64,000 nt of DNA from Streptomyces sp. TS71-3 (GCF_018327685.1 NZ_BNEL01000003.1:1178001-1242000); one strand, 5' to 3'; numbered from the stretch's first letter, positions 24,997 through 34,655 are shown. Notes: generated by a model not told the origin, from the sequence alone. Made by a program: numbers and translations.

Positions 24997-27879
24997 ATGT
25001 CCGTATCCAGTCCTGACCACGTCGCCGTGCCCGAGGCCGACGAGGTCGGAACACCAGGCCGTACCGTCGAGGCCACCGCTGCAAGCGGTGGGACCTCCGA
25101 GGCCACCGACACCCCCGGGTCCACCGAGACTGCCGGGGCCACCGACTCTTCTGAGGTCAACGAAATCCAAGAGACCGCCGAAATCACCGAGACCTCCGCC
25201 ACCCCCGAGGCCGTCGAACCCTCCGAGGCCACCGAGACCACGGAGGCCGTCGAGCCCGCCGAGCCGACCTTCAGGGACCTCGGCCTCCCGGACGGCGTCG
25301 TCCGCAAGCTCGCGCAGAACGGCGTGACCGTCCCGTTCCCGATCCAGGCCGCGACCATCCCGGACGCCCTGGCCGGCCGGGACATCCTCGGCCGCGGACG
25401 GACCGGCTCCGGCAAGACCCTCTCCTTCGGCCTGCCGCTGCTCGCCACCCTCGCGGGCGGCTACACCGAGAAGAAGCGGCCGCGCGGCATCATCCTCACG
25501 CCCACCCGCGAGCTGGCCATGCAGGTCGCCGACGCCCTCCAGCCCTACGGCGACGTCCTCGGGCTGCGCATGAAGGTGGTCTGCGGCGGCACCTCGATGG
25601 GCAACCAGATCTACGCGCTGGAGCGCGGCGTCGACATCCTCGTCGCCACCCCGGGCCGGCTGCGGGACCTCATCGGCCGCGGCGCCTGCTCCCTTCAGAG
25701 CGTCCAGGTCGCCGTCCTCGACGAGGCCGACCAGATGGCCGACCTGGGCTTCCTGCCCGAGGTCACCGAGCTGCTCGACCAGGTTCCGGAGGGCGGCCAG
25801 CGCATGCTGTTCTCGGCCACCCTCGACCACGACATCGACACGCTCATCAAGCGGTACCTGAACGCGCCCGTCACCCACGAGGTGGACCCCTCGGCCGGTG
25901 CGGTCACCACGATGAGCCACCACATCCTGATCGTGAAGCCGCGCGACAAGGCGCCGGTGACGGCGGCGATCGCCGCGCGCAAGGGGCGCACGATCGTGTT
26001 CGTCCGCACGCAGATGGGCGCCGACCGCGTCGCCGAGCAGCTGCGTGACGCCGGCGTGCGCGCCGACGCGCTGCACGGCGGTATGACCCAGGGCGCCCGC
26101 ACCCGGACCCTGGCCGACTTCAAGGACGGTTACGTCAACGTCCTCGTCGCCACCGACGTCGCCGCCCGCGGCATCCACGTCGACGGCATCGACCTCGTGC
26201 TGAACGTCGACCCGGCCGGCGACCACAAGGACTACCTGCACCGTTCGGGCCGCACCGCGCGCGCGGGCCGGTCCGGCACGGTGGTCTCGCTCGCCCTGCC
26301 GCACCAGCGGAGGCAGATCTTCCGCCTCATGGAGGACGCGGGCGTGCAGGCCGCGCGGCACATCGTGGGCGGCGGCGGGGTGTTCGACCCCGAGGTCGCG
26401 GAGATCACCGGTGCCCGGTCGATGACCGAGGTGCAGGCCGAGTCCGCCGGACGCGCCGCCGAGCAAGCGGAGCGCGAGGTCAGGGACCTCACCGAGCAGC
26501 TGGAACGCGTCCGTCGCCGCGCCGTGGAACTGCGCGACGAGGCCGAGTCGCTGACGGCCCGGGCCGCCCGCGAGAGGGGCGAGGAACCGCGCGCCGCACA
26601 GACGGACACGGCCGCGTCCGGCGCGGACGTGCCGGCCGGCGCGGTGTCCGCGCGGTCCGACTCCTCCTCTGTTGCATCTGTCACCTCTGTGCCGTCCGCT
26701 TCGGACGCCGCCGTTCCGGATGCCGCCGCCCAGGACGCGCCCGTCGCCGGCACCTCCGGCCCGGACGCGCTCAGCGCGGGTACGGGTGCGCGGACGGCTT
26801 CCGACTCCGCTTCCGCCTCCACCTCCGCCGAGGCGACGGACGCGACGGACGGTGCCGGCTCACGTGCCGCCGCGACCGTGGCGACTCAGGCGCCCGTCTC
26901 CGTGCCCCGGCAGGCCGGTCCGCAGGACACCGACGACCGCGCCGCCGGCACCGGCCGGGCGAACGGCGCGGACCGCGACGCTGACCGCGGTGGTTTCGGC
27001 CGCGGCCGGGACCGCGATTCCGACCGTGACCGCAACCGCGACCGCGGGTTCGACCGCCGCGACGGTGACCGTCCCGGCTTCCGCCGTGACGGCGACCGTG
27101 ACCGCTACCGCGGTGGCGACCGTGACCGTGCCGGCCGCGGCTTCGACCGCCGTGACGACCGTCGCGACGGACGCGGTCAGGGGCGCGACGATCGCTCCGG
27201 CGGCTTCCGCCGGGACGACCGCGGCGGCCGCTCCTTCGGCCAGCGGGACCAGGGCCAGGACCAGGGCCGCGGCCGCGGCTGGGACCGTGACCGGGACCGC
27301 GGCGGCTTCGGCCGGGACCGTGACCGCGGCTTCGACCGCGGCGGGGACCGCGACCGCTCGGGCCGCGGCTTCGACCGCCGTGACGGCGACCGGCCGGGCT
27401 TCCGCCGTGACGGTGACCGGCCCGGTTTCCGCCGTGACGGCGACCGCACGGACGGCCGCCGCGACGGCGACCGCCCCGGTTTCGGCCGGGACAGGGACCG
27501 CTACGGCAACGGAAGCCGGAGCGGCGACCGCTACGGCGACCGTGACCGCGCCGGTTACGGCGACCGGGGCCGCCCGGCCGCCGGCGGCCGGGACTGGGAC
27601 CGGAACAAGGACAGGGACCGCACCGACCGTCCCGGCTTCCGCCACGACGACCGCGGCGGCTACCGCGGCGGCGACCGGCCGTTCAACCGCGACCGCCGCG
27701 ACGACCGGCCCGCCGGCACGCACCGCTCCGGCGGCCACCGTCCGGGCGGCCACGACCGTCCCAGCAGCCGGCGCGACGACCACCGGGGTTCCGGCTCCGG
27801 TTCCGGTTCCGCGTCCGGTGGGGCGGGCGGCACGTACCGCCGCCGTGAGGACAAGCCGCGCTGGAAGCGCAACGGCTGA
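24997..27879 (+). CDS. RhlE-like DEAD-box RNA helicase with long RGG-type tail
   Basis: A 960-residue protein. An acidic Thr/Glu-rich N-terminus (1-90) precedes the helicase core. Motifs are Q (PFPIQAATIP, 112-121), I (GRTGSGKT, 134-141), Ia (PTRELA), Ib (TPGRL), II (DEAD, 242-245), III (SAT, 273-275), IV (IVFVRT), V (TDVAARG) and VI (HRSGRTARAG, 415-424). A coiled segment (about 485-530) and a Ser/Ala linker lead to some 300 residues of Arg/Asp/Gly repeats (GFDRRDGDRPGFRRDGDR), an RNA-binding, phase-separating type of tail. It should unwind structured RNA during ribosome assembly or mRNA turnover, especially in the cold (family knowledge). I chose the ATG at 24997 over one at 24943 because the acidic domain starts there. 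A strong terminator follows. Confidence 0.95.
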   Translation: MSVSSPDHVAVPEADEVGTPGRTVEATAASGGTSEATDTPGSTETAGATDSSEVNEIQETAEITETSATPEAVEPSEATETTEAVEPAEPTFRDLGLPDGVVRKLAQNGVTVPFPIQAATIPDALAGRDILGRGRTGSGKTLSFGLPLLATLAGGYTEKKRPRGIILTPTRELAMQVADALQPYGDVLGLRMKVVCGGTSMGNQIYALERGVDILVATPGRLRDLIGRGACSLQSVQVAVLDEADQMADLGFLPEVTELLDQVPEGGQRMLFSATLDHDIDTLIKRYLNAPVTHEVDPSAGAVTTMSHHILIVKPRDKAPVTAAIAARKGRTIVFVRTQMGADRVAEQLRDAGVRADALHGGMTQGARTRTLADFKDGYVNVLVATDVAARGIHVDGIDLVLNVDPAGDHKDYLHRSGRTARAGRSGTVVSLALPHQRRQIFRLMEDAGVQAARHIVGGGGVFDPEVAEITGARSMTEVQAESAGRAAEQAEREVRDLTEQLERVRRRAVELRDEAESLTARAARERGEEPRAAQTDTAASGADVPAGAVSARSDSSSVASVTSVPSASDAAVPDAAAQDAPVAGTSGPDALSAGTGARTASDSASASTSAEATDATDGAGSRAAATVATQAPVSVPRQAGPQDTDDRAAGTGRANGADRDADRGGFGRGRDRDSDRDRNRDRGFDRRDGDRPGFRRDGDRDRYRGGDRDRAGRGFDRRDDRRDGRGQGRDDRSGGFRRDDRGGRSFGQRDQGQDQGRGRGWDRDRDRGGFGRDRDRGFDRGGDRDRSGRGFDRRDGDRPGFRRDGDRPGFRRDGDRTDGRRDGDRPGFGRDRDRYGNGSRSGDRYGDRDRAGYGDRGRPAAGGRDWDRNKDRDRTDRPGFRHDDRGGYRGGDRPFNRDRRDDRPAGTHRSGGHRPGGHDRPSSRRDDHRGSGSGSGSASGGAGGTYRRREDKPRWKRNG

Positions 27880-27902
27880 GTCCGGCCTGCTCAACGCGTG
27901 AG

Positions 27903-27947
27903 AACGGCCGGGGAGGGCCGCCGATTCGGCGGCCCTCCCCGGCCGTT
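27903..27947 (+). terminator. Rho-independent-type terminator of the helicase gene
   Basis: A perfect 21-bp stem (AACGGCCGGGGAGGGCCGCCG has its exact complement at 27927-27947) with an ATT loop lies 24 bases after the helicase stop. There is no U-tract, as usual in Streptomyces. Confidence 0.85.
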
Positions 27948-28166
27948 CGGCCGTCCCGGGGCCGCGCCCGACCGACCGTCCCCGACACGGGCACCCGGCC
28001 GGTACGCACCCATCTCCCGTCCCCCCCGTCCCCCCCCCGTCCCCACCCCATCCACCCCCATCCCCACCCCATCCACCCGCGTCCGCCCCCGGCACGCGCC
28101 CCTGTCACGCCATACGCGTGTGGCGCGTGCGCATGCCGCGGACCCGGTGGGGGAATCGCTGGGTGC

Positions 28167-29969
28167 ATGACAAAGGACTCGCAGCCCCCCGTCCCCTCCC
28201 GGCCGGACCCCGCCCCGGACGTCCCCCCGGCCGGCCCGGCCGCTCCCTCCGCCGAACCGGACGTGCCCCCGACCTGGGCGGGCGCCTCCGCGACCCGGAC
28301 CGACGTACCGCCACCCACGGACGGTCAGCCACCCGAAGACGGTCAGCCGCCCACGGACGGTCAGCCACCAGAACCCGGACAGCCGCCCGAAGACGGTCAG
28401 CGGTCCGGAAAGGGTCAGCGGTCCGAAGCGAAGGACCCCCCGCCGTCCGGCGCCGTCCTCTCCGACGAGGAGCGTCTCGCCCAGCTCGGCTACACCCAGG
28501 TCCTGGCCCGCCGGATGTCGGCGTTCTCCAACTATGCCGTCTCGTTCACGATCATCTCCGTCCTCTCCGGCTGCCTCACCCTCTACCTCTTCGGCATGAA
28601 CACCGGCGGCCCCGCGCTGATCACCTGGGGCTGGGTGGGCGTCGGCCTGATGACGCTGTTCGTCGGTCTCGCGATGGCCGAGATCTGCTCGGCGTACCCG
28701 ACCTCCGCGGGCCTCTACTTCTGGGCGCACCGGCTGGCCCCGGAGCGGACGGCCGCGGCCTGGGCCTGGTTCACGGGCTGGTTCAACGTGCTGGGCCAGG
28801 TCGCGGTGACCGCCGGCATCGACTTCGGTGCGGCGTCGTTCCTGGGCGCGTACCTGAACCTCCAGTTCGACTTCACGGTGACCCCGGGCCGCACGATCCT
28901 GCTCTTCGCGGCGATCCTGCTGCTGCACGGCCTGCTGAACACCTTCGGGGTGCGCATCGTCGGCCTGCTGAACAGCGTCAGCGTGTGGTGGCACGTGCTG
29001 GGCGTCGCGGTGATCGTGGCGGCGCTGGCCATCGCCCCGGACAGCCACCAGTCGGCGTCGTTCGTCTTCACCCGCTTCGTCAACAACACCGGCTGGGGCA
29101 GCGGCGTGTACGTCGTCCTCATCGGGCTGCTGATGGCCCAGTACACGTTCACCGGCTACGACGCGTCCGCGCACATGACGGAGGAGACGCACGACGCGTC
29201 GACGGCAGGTCCCCGCGGGATCGTCCGGTCCATCTGGACGTCGTGGGTGGCCGGTTTCGTCCTGCTGCTCGGCTTCACCTTCGCGATCCAGTCGTACGAC
29301 GGCGAGCTGGCCTCGCCGACCGGGGCGCCGCCCGCGCAGATCCTGCTCGACGCGCTGGGCGCGACGGCCGGGAAGCTGCTGCTGCTCGTGGTGATCGGGG
29401 CGCAGCTGTTCTGCGGCATGGCCTCGGTCACCGCCAACAGCCGGATGATCTACGCCTTCTCGCGGGACGGCGCCCTGCCCCTCTCGCGGGTGTGGCACAC
29501 CGTCAGCCCGCGCAGCCGCACGCCCGTCGCTGCGGTCTGGCTGGCCTCCCTGGGGGCGCTGGTGCTCGGGCTGCCGTACCTGATCAACGTGACGGCGTAC
29601 GCGGCGGTGACCTCGATCGCCGTGATCGGGCTCTACATCGCCTACGTCATCCCCACGCTGCTGAGGCTGCTCAAGGGGGACTCGTTCGAGCGGGGACCCT
29701 GGCACCTGGGGAGCTGGTCGCGGCCGGTCGGGGTGGTCGCGGTGGTCTGGGTCGGCGTGATCACGGTGCTCTTCATGCTGCCGCAGGTCTCGCCCGTGAC
29801 CTGGGAGACGTTCAACTACGCGCCGGTCGCCGTGCTGGTCGTGCTCGGCTTCGCGTCGACGTGGTGGCTGGCGTCGGCACGCCACTGGTTCCTCAACCCG
29901 GACCACGAGCGGACCATCGCCCGTGAGAGCGCGCGGGAGGCTGCTCGGGAGGCCGAGCGGCGGGGGTAG
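28167..29969 (+). CDS. APC-family amino acid permease
   Basis: A 600-residue transporter. A 100-residue Pro-rich cytoplasmic N-terminus contains four copies of (P/E)DGQPP. From about residue 115 there are 12 membrane segments: YAVSFTIISVLSGCLTLYLF, GVGLMTLFVGLAMAEICSAYPTSAGLYFWAHRL (the APC consensus region), then VAVTAGIDFGAASFLG and onward. The YTFTGYDASAHMTEE stretch and ANSRMIYAFSRDGALPLSR identify the GABA/choline/amino-acid (BAT1/UGA4-like) subfamily. It probably imports an amino acid or amine with protons; the substrate is not determinable. It stands alone; the short stretch before it (28015-28080) is C-rich. Confidence 0.93.
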   Translation: MTKDSQPPVPSRPDPAPDVPPAGPAAPSAEPDVPPTWAGASATRTDVPPPTDGQPPEDGQPPTDGQPPEPGQPPEDGQRSGKGQRSEAKDPPPSGAVLSDEERLAQLGYTQVLARRMSAFSNYAVSFTIISVLSGCLTLYLFGMNTGGPALITWGWVGVGLMTLFVGLAMAEICSAYPTSAGLYFWAHRLAPERTAAAWAWFTGWFNVLGQVAVTAGIDFGAASFLGAYLNLQFDFTVTPGRTILLFAAILLLHGLLNTFGVRIVGLLNSVSVWWHVLGVAVIVAALAIAPDSHQSASFVFTRFVNNTGWGSGVYVVLIGLLMAQYTFTGYDASAHMTEETHDASTAGPRGIVRSIWTSWVAGFVLLLGFTFAIQSYDGELASPTGAPPAQILLDALGATAGKLLLLVVIGAQLFCGMASVTANSRMIYAFSRDGALPLSRVWHTVSPRSRTPVAAVWLASLGALVLGLPYLINVTAYAAVTSIAVIGLYIAYVIPTLLRLLKGDSFERGPWHLGSWSRPVGVVAVVWVGVITVLFMLPQVSPVTWETFNYAPVAVLVVLGFASTWWLASARHWFLNPDHERTIARESAREAAREAERRG

Positions 29970-30049
29970 GCGGGCCCGCCCGGGCGGCCGTGGAGGGCGC
30001 CCGGGCGCGCCGTCACCCCGAGAGCCGGGGAGAACCGAAACGAAGCGGC

Positions 30050-31153
30050 TTACGAGCCCTCCGCCAGCTTCTCCTGCCGCTTGCGCTCCTGCTCGAAGAG
30101 GTGGATGAGTTCCTTCGTCTCGGGGGACGGGTCGTCCTCCTCGTCGTCGTCCAGGTTCACGCCCTGCTCGCGCAGCTGCTGGGCCTGGAGGGCGGCGGGC
30201 GGGTCGGGGTCGGGGTCGGAGGGGCGCGGACCCTCGGGGCCGTCGGGGCCGACCCGGACCAGGCGCTCGACCCGGACGATGCGGGTGGGCTTGCCGCCGA
30301 TCTCCAGCTCGTCGCAGCGTTCGGCGTCGAGGCGGTCGGCGATCCGGGCGTACTCCGCGCGCTCGTCGTCGTCCAGGCGCTCCAGGACCGGGGCCATCAC
30401 CCGCAGGTACATCGCGAGGGCGTCCCGGGCGCCCTGCGGGGTCTCGGAGGGTCCCGCGGTCGGCTGCCAGTGCCCGTTGACACACTCGGCGGTCACGAAC
30501 TCGGCGGGCAGCAGCACGCCGCCCGGGTGCGAGTGCTTCGCGAGCTGCGAGTCCGAGCGGACCTCGTGGGGGACGGTGCCGGCCTTGCGGACCAGCCCCA
30601 GCAGTTCGAGGCGGAGGATGCTCTCGGACAGGCCCGTCCCGGCGAACGGGTCGATCACGAAGCCGCGGGTGGGGCTCCGGAACTCGTGCGACTTGCCGAC
30701 GGGCGCCGGGTCGGGGTCGGAGGGGCGCGGGCCCTCGGGGCCGTCGGGGCCCATGCGGATGAACGGTTCAGCGCGGGCGACGCGGTAGCGGACGCCGGCC
30801 ACGGTGAGGTCGTCGTGCCGCTCCCAGTCGAGCAGTTCGGCGGTGGCGAGCAGGTCCTGCTGCCCCGCGGTGTCGCCGGCGAGAGCCACTTCCTCGGCAC
30901 GCTTGCGGAAGATGGCGGTCATGGAGTCGCGCGCGCTCTGCGGGGTGGCGTCGGCGCGCGTCAGCATCTCCCAGCCGCCGGACTCCAGCTCCTGGACCAC
31001 GGCGAACAGCGGCCCTCCGCCGGACATCAGATCCGGATAGCGTTCTCGGGCCTCCCAGGCCTCGACATCGGCAAGGGCGGCAGCGGGTGCGTCCTCGTGG
31101 GCCACCACTCTGACTTTCCGGTACGCAGGCACGTGTTCGCCGTACTCAGACAT
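30050..31153 (-). CDS. DUF5954-like protein with an internal duplication
   Basis: A 367-residue soluble protein. The first half (WEARERYPDLMSGGGPLFAVV..., SARDSMTAIFRKRAEEV) and second half (AECVNGHWQPTAGPSETPQGARDALAMYLRVMAP) carry equivalent modules. Each ends in a near-identical motif, MGPDGPEGPRPSDPDP near residue 133 and VGPDGPEGPRPSDPDP near residue 302. This two-module layout and motif fit DUF5954, an actinobacterial family of unknown role. The C-terminus is charged and helical (IHLFEQERKRQEKLAE). It stands alone and divergent from tRNA-Lys. Confidence 0.85.
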   Translation of the reverse strand: MSEYGEHVPAYRKVRVVAHEDAPAAALADVEAWEARERYPDLMSGGGPLFAVVQELESGGWEMLTRADATPQSARDSMTAIFRKRAEEVALAGDTAGQQDLLATAELLDWERHDDLTVAGVRYRVARAEPFIRMGPDGPEGPRPSDPDPAPVGKSHEFRSPTRGFVIDPFAGTGLSESILRLELLGLVRKAGTVPHEVRSDSQLAKHSHPGGVLLPAEFVTAECVNGHWQPTAGPSETPQGARDALAMYLRVMAPVLERLDDDERAEYARIADRLDAERCDELEIGGKPTRIVRVERLVRVGPDGPEGPRPSDPDPDPPAALQAQQLREQGVNLDDDEEDDPSPETKELIHLFEQERKRQEKLAEGS

Positions 31154-31500
31154 GGCCCCAGCATCGCCCTACGGGGACGGTGCGTGGGGCCATCCGAACT
31201 CAACGCGTGCGGGTGTTGCATCGGGGTGACCGGGAATGCGCGCGGGTGGGTCGTGGGGGATCGGGAGTGAACGGGTCCGACCGGTGGACTTCGGCAAGTG
31301 ATCGGCCGCCGCAGCACCTTCCGTGACGCTCCAAGGGCGCCCGCTCCCGGGGCCGTGGCCCCAGCGGCCGCCCCGTCAGCTTCACGCGCTCACCGGCGCG
31401 GACATCCCCACCCAGGCCCTCGCCCTCCCGGGTGCCCACCCCGTTTCCCCCGAGGACGGGGCACGGCCCGCGCACGTCGGCCCGCTATGCTGCAGGTTGC
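31154..31500. other. Intergenic region before tRNA-Lys
   Basis: About 345 bases between the DUF5954-like gene (minus) and tRNA-Lys (plus). Nothing gene-like was seen. TATGCT at about 31485-31490 is a plausible -10 for the tRNA. Confidence 0.4.
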
Positions 31501-31573
31501 GGGCCGTTAGCTCAATTGGCAGAGCAGTGGACTTTTAATCCATTGGTTGTGGGTTCGAGTCCCACACGGCCTA
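31501..31573 (+). tRNA. tRNA-Lys (TTT)
   Basis: Cloverleaf with acceptor GGGCCGT / ACGGCCT, discriminator A, anticodon stem GTGGA/TCCAT around loop CTTTTAA (TTT), and TTCGAGT in the TpsiC loop. CCA is not encoded. The decaying accessory patch starts just downstream. Confidence 0.96.
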
Positions 31574-31578
31574 CCGCT

Positions 31579-31613
31579 CGGCCCCAGGTCAGAGGTCTTC
31601 TGGCCTGGGGCCG
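31579..31613 (+). terminator. Terminator of tRNA-Lys
   Basis: A 10-bp stem (CGGCCCCAGG / CCTGGGGCCG) with a 15-base loop begins 6 bases after tRNA-Lys. Confidence 0.75.
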
Positions 31614-31751
31614 AAGTCGTCGCTCCCAGGGGCTGGAGATCGGGCGCGGCCCCGGAGTCCCTGGCACGAGCGCCAGCAGCGTGGACGGGGACGCTGTGAC
31701 CGTAGGCCCAGCACTGACAGCACGGCCGGGCGGGCCGTGAGGAGAGCGCCC

Positions 31752-32362
31752 TCAGGCCCGTGCCTGGACCAGGAGGGTGCCGATGTGGCCCGGCTCCGGC
31801 GCGTCGAGGACGGTGGCTTCCGCCGTGGCGAAGCCGGCGCGGGTCAGCAGCCGCTCCCAGACGGCCGGCCGGTAGCTGTAGCGGTAGGTGAACATGTCCT
31901 TCCCGGCGAAGCCGCCCCTGTACATGCCCTGTGGGCCGTAGGCCCCGGGGATGGCCGGCGGCTGGGAGAACACGAGCCGGCCGCCGCCGGCCGACGCTGG
32001 ATGAACGGGGCGTGGTGCTTGAACCGGCCGCCGTTGTACAGGCGGCAGATGCCCCACCAGACAGGTGTGTCGAGGATGAGCTGGCGGACACCGACGTCGA
32101 CGAGCCTGCCGACGCCAAGGTGTACGTCGCGGTGCTCGATGGAGCCGAGGACGTACATGACGGCGTTGCCGAGAATGCGCTCGGCCATGTCGCGCACCAT
32201 CGTGTGGTCGCGCAGGAGCAGGGCGACCTCGCGGTCCCAGATGCTCATGCCGCTCTCGAGAACGTTGGCGGTGAGTTCGGTGACGTGCGGGGCGACCGCG
32301 TTCAGGATCTCGCGTGGATCCCGTGTGGTGGGGACCGCGGGCCGTTCGAGGGTCGTGGTCAT
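31752..32362 (-). pseudogene. Methyltransferase-related relic, frameshifted
   Basis: Two frames carry one apparent protein. The 5' part from the ATG at 32362 reads MTTTLERPAVPTTRDPRE, AERILGNAVMYVLGSIEH and DTPVWWGICRLYNGGRFKHH. The 3' part, in another frame from about 31995 to the stop at 31752, reads GGRLVFSQPPAIPGAYGPQG, FTYRYSYRPAVWERLLTRAG and EPGHIGTLLVQARA, a typical C-terminal end of class I SAM-dependent methyltransferases. The SAM-binding GxGxG segment is absent, so an internal deletion besides the frameshift is likely. Alternatively two neighbouring genes were fused by a deletion. It is not expected to be functional. Confidence 0.65.
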
Positions 32363-32512
32363 GACGATCTCCTTCTGGGAGTCGTGGCGGATGGTGGGCC
32401 CGCCTCATGTCCCATGCGCTGGAGGGGAAGGGGGCGGGGTCCTCCTGCGGCATCACGCCCGTCGGGGCGTGCTGGTGCCCGTGCCGCGCTCCGCCTCAGC
32501 GGCAGGGCGGTG

Positions 32513-32707
32513 TCAGGCCGGTTCCAGCCGGAACTTCCGGCGGCAGGTCTCGCAGGCGTAGAGGGCGGCACCAGGCCCTGACGCCTGCTCGATCACGGCG
32601 ATGAGCAGGCCGGTGATGGTTTCGCCCTGATGCCAGTGGCACCAGGTCGTGGCCATGCGGGGATGGGTGGGCTCACGGTCCGCGGCGCTCGGCCACCTGC
32701 CGGTCAT
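32513..32707 (-). CDS. Small CxxC protein
   Basis: A 64-residue product (MTGRWPSAADREPTHPR start). It carries WCHWHQGE and YACETCRRKFRLEPA, so Cys/His pairs that could bind one zinc. The ATG overlaps the stop of the upstream gene (ATGA at 32704-32707), indicating translational coupling. I do not recognise a named family; small proteins of this kind accompany XRE/TPR regulators in Streptomyces accessory regions. Confidence 0.65.
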   Translation of the reverse strand: MTGRWPSAADREPTHPRMATTWCHWHQGETITGLLIAVIEQASGPGAALYACETCRRKFRLEPA

Positions 32708-33093
32708 GCCCGCTCCACGGTGCTCGCGCCGGTGAGCGTCTCGTAGTGGTCGCACAGCGAGGCCAGTTCGCGCGCAAGGCCCCGAGCGTGCTCCCGCGCG
32801 GACACCAGGCCGGCGCCCGGGGACGAGCCCAGGCGCACGCGCGCACTCTGAACGGACAGGAGCGCACGGACACGGCCGCCGTCGTACTCCGGGAAGGCGC
32901 GGGCGGCGTCCTCCACCGGAGGGATCAGGACCTGGAGATGGCCTCGCAGCCGGGACGTCAGCTCCGCGAGGTCATCGAACCGGGGCAGCGGTGCGCCGTC
33001 GTCGAGCGGTTCGGCAGCGGCCGCGCGCAGCGGTGCGAGATCAAGCGGCCGGAGGCGGGCTTCCTCAGCCGTCAATGGGACGTGTTCGGTCAC
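32704..33093 (-). CDS. DUF6415-like small protein
   Basis: A 129-residue helical protein (TEHVPLTAEEARLRPLDLAP near the start; LRGHLQVLIPPVEDAARAF and ARGLARELASLCDHYETLTG later). The pattern resembles the DUF6415 natural-product-associated family, but this is from memory and tentative. I chose the GTG at 33093 because AAGGAG lies 5 bases upstream; ATG starts at 33120 and 33231 are longer alternatives with weak sites. It is divergent from the XRE/TPR regulator gene across a region with a perfect palindrome, and coupled to the downstream CxxC gene. Confidence 0.65.
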   Translation of the reverse strand: MTEHVPLTAEEARLRPLDLAPLRAAAAEPLDDGAPLPRFDDLAELTSRLRGHLQVLIPPVEDAARAFPEYDGGRVRALLSVQSARVRLGSSPGAGLVSAREHARGLARELASLCDHYETLTGASTVERA

Positions 33094-33223
33094 GTCGGCT
33101 CCTTGCAACTCAGCAGCCATGCCCCGGAACCGAGAGCGGTTGACGGAGCTGCCAGGCCATTGAGATTGCCTGGGGAGAGCGGTCCTGGGGAGTGTGCGCG
33201 AGGGCTGTGCGTCATTGAGTCGT

Positions 33224-33238
33224 TCACACACTGTGTGA
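33224..33238. promoter_or_regulatory. 15-bp perfect palindrome in a divergent promoter
   Basis: TCACACACTGTGTGA is a perfect 7+1+7 palindrome between the DUF6415-like gene and the XRE/TPR regulator gene, 49 bases before the regulator ATG. It is a likely operator, perhaps for the regulator itself. Confidence 0.6.
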
Positions 33239-33286
33239 TCGGACCGTCACTAAGCTGGCTTCACTTGGTCACTGAGGGGCAACGTC

Positions 33287-34616
33287 ATGGAACCGAACAC
33301 CTTGCTTGATGCCCTCTTGGACGAAGCGGGCATGTCACGCGTCGGCCTCGCCGCGCGCGTCAACCACGCCGGCGCTGCACGGGGGAAATCAATGCGCTAC
33401 GACCACAGCTCAGTAATCCGTTGGCTGAAGGGCCAGCGGCCTCGCGGCACCGTTCCCGACGTCATCGCAACCGTCCTCTCCCATCGGCTGGGCCGCACGG
33501 TTTCCCTCGACGACATCGGCATGGGCACTGCGGCGCCCGCTGCTTCGTCGCCGCTCGACGGCTTCGTAGGTCGAGCGATCGCCCTGTGGCGCGGCGACGA
33601 ACAGCAGCGTGACGACCTCCAGAACGCAACCGTCATCACAGGGCTCCCGGCAGTGGGACCGGTGTGGGAATGGGAGAACCCTCCCGACGACATGGACGTG
33701 TCCAGCCGAGGCACCATCCAGGTCGGCCTTCAGGACGTCGACGCATTGCGAGCTGCGCGCCCACTACGAGCAGATGTACCGGAAGACGGGTGGTGTCGCG
33801 ACACGCGGTCGCGTCCGAAACTTCCTGGTCACCGAGGCCGCACCCCTGTTGCGGGGCAGCTACTCGGATGCGACCGGCCGTGAACTGCACCGGGCAGTCG
33901 GAGGCCTCGTAGCCATTGCCGGCATCTGCTCTTACGACTCGAACTCCCAGGGGCTCGCCCAGCGGTACTTTCATCAGGCGCTCAGGCTCGCGAAGGCGAG
34001 CGGTGACAGGGCATTCGGCGGGTACGTGGTCGCGCTGCTCGTCAATCAGTCCCTGTACATGGGCGAGTACCGGCAGGCTGTGTCATTCGCCGAGGCAGGC
34101 TTGCGCACCGCCGGGACCGCCATGTCTCAGGCCCTGGCCTGCGATCTGCACGCCATGCAGGCCAAGGCGTTCTCCCGCATGGGTGACCAGGCCGCTGCAC
34201 ACCGGGCCATGACACACGCGGAGACCGCGGCGGGGAGGATCCGTCCGGACGAGGAGCCGGAAGAGACCGGGTACGTTCAGCCGGGCCTGCTGGAATCCAA
34301 CATGGCGGACACCCTGATGAGGCTCGGTGAAATGAGTCCGGCCCAACGGTACGCAACCGAAGCCGTCTCGGTACAGGCGCACGATCGGGGCCGGGTACAC
34401 CGGCTCGCCACGCTCACTGACGTGGAACTGCGTGCCGGCGACGTGGACCGTGCGGTGAGCACAGCGGCGCGCATGCTGGAGACCGTCAAGGGGATGGAGT
34501 CGCAGCGACTGGCCGAGAGGCTCATGACCGTACGCCGGCGCCTCGCCACGACTCGCAGCGCTGCCACGAAGGAGATCGTGGCCAGCATCGATCAGACGCT
34601 GACCATCCCTCTGTAG
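33287..34616 (+). pseudogene. XRE/TPR transcriptional regulator, frameshifted
   Basis: The first frame from the ATG at 33287 (GAGGGG upstream) gives the helix-turn-helix part: LLDALLDEAGMSRVGLAARV, YDHSSVIRWLKGQRPRG and VGLQDVDALRAAR. The rest (RAHYEQMYRKTGGVATRGR, GLVAIAGICSYDSNSQGLAQ, GYVQPGLLESNMADTLMRLG) continues in another frame to 34616. The break is at a GCGCGC run (33755-33760), where loss of one GC pair explains the shift and restores DALRAARAHYEQM. The intact protein would be about 442 residues: XRE domain plus TPR-like repeats, the NsdA-like class of Streptomyces regulators. It could be true decay, phase variation or a sequence error. Confidence 0.8.
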
Positions 34617-34655
34617 CGTGAGACCCCCGAGGGAGCCGAGGGAGAGGTGTGGCGG

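Noticed and set aside
27891..30485. Minus-strand frame of 864 codons opposite the permease
   Set aside because: Antisense to a 12-helix transporter with clear APC motifs; His/Arg/Gln-rich shadow composition.
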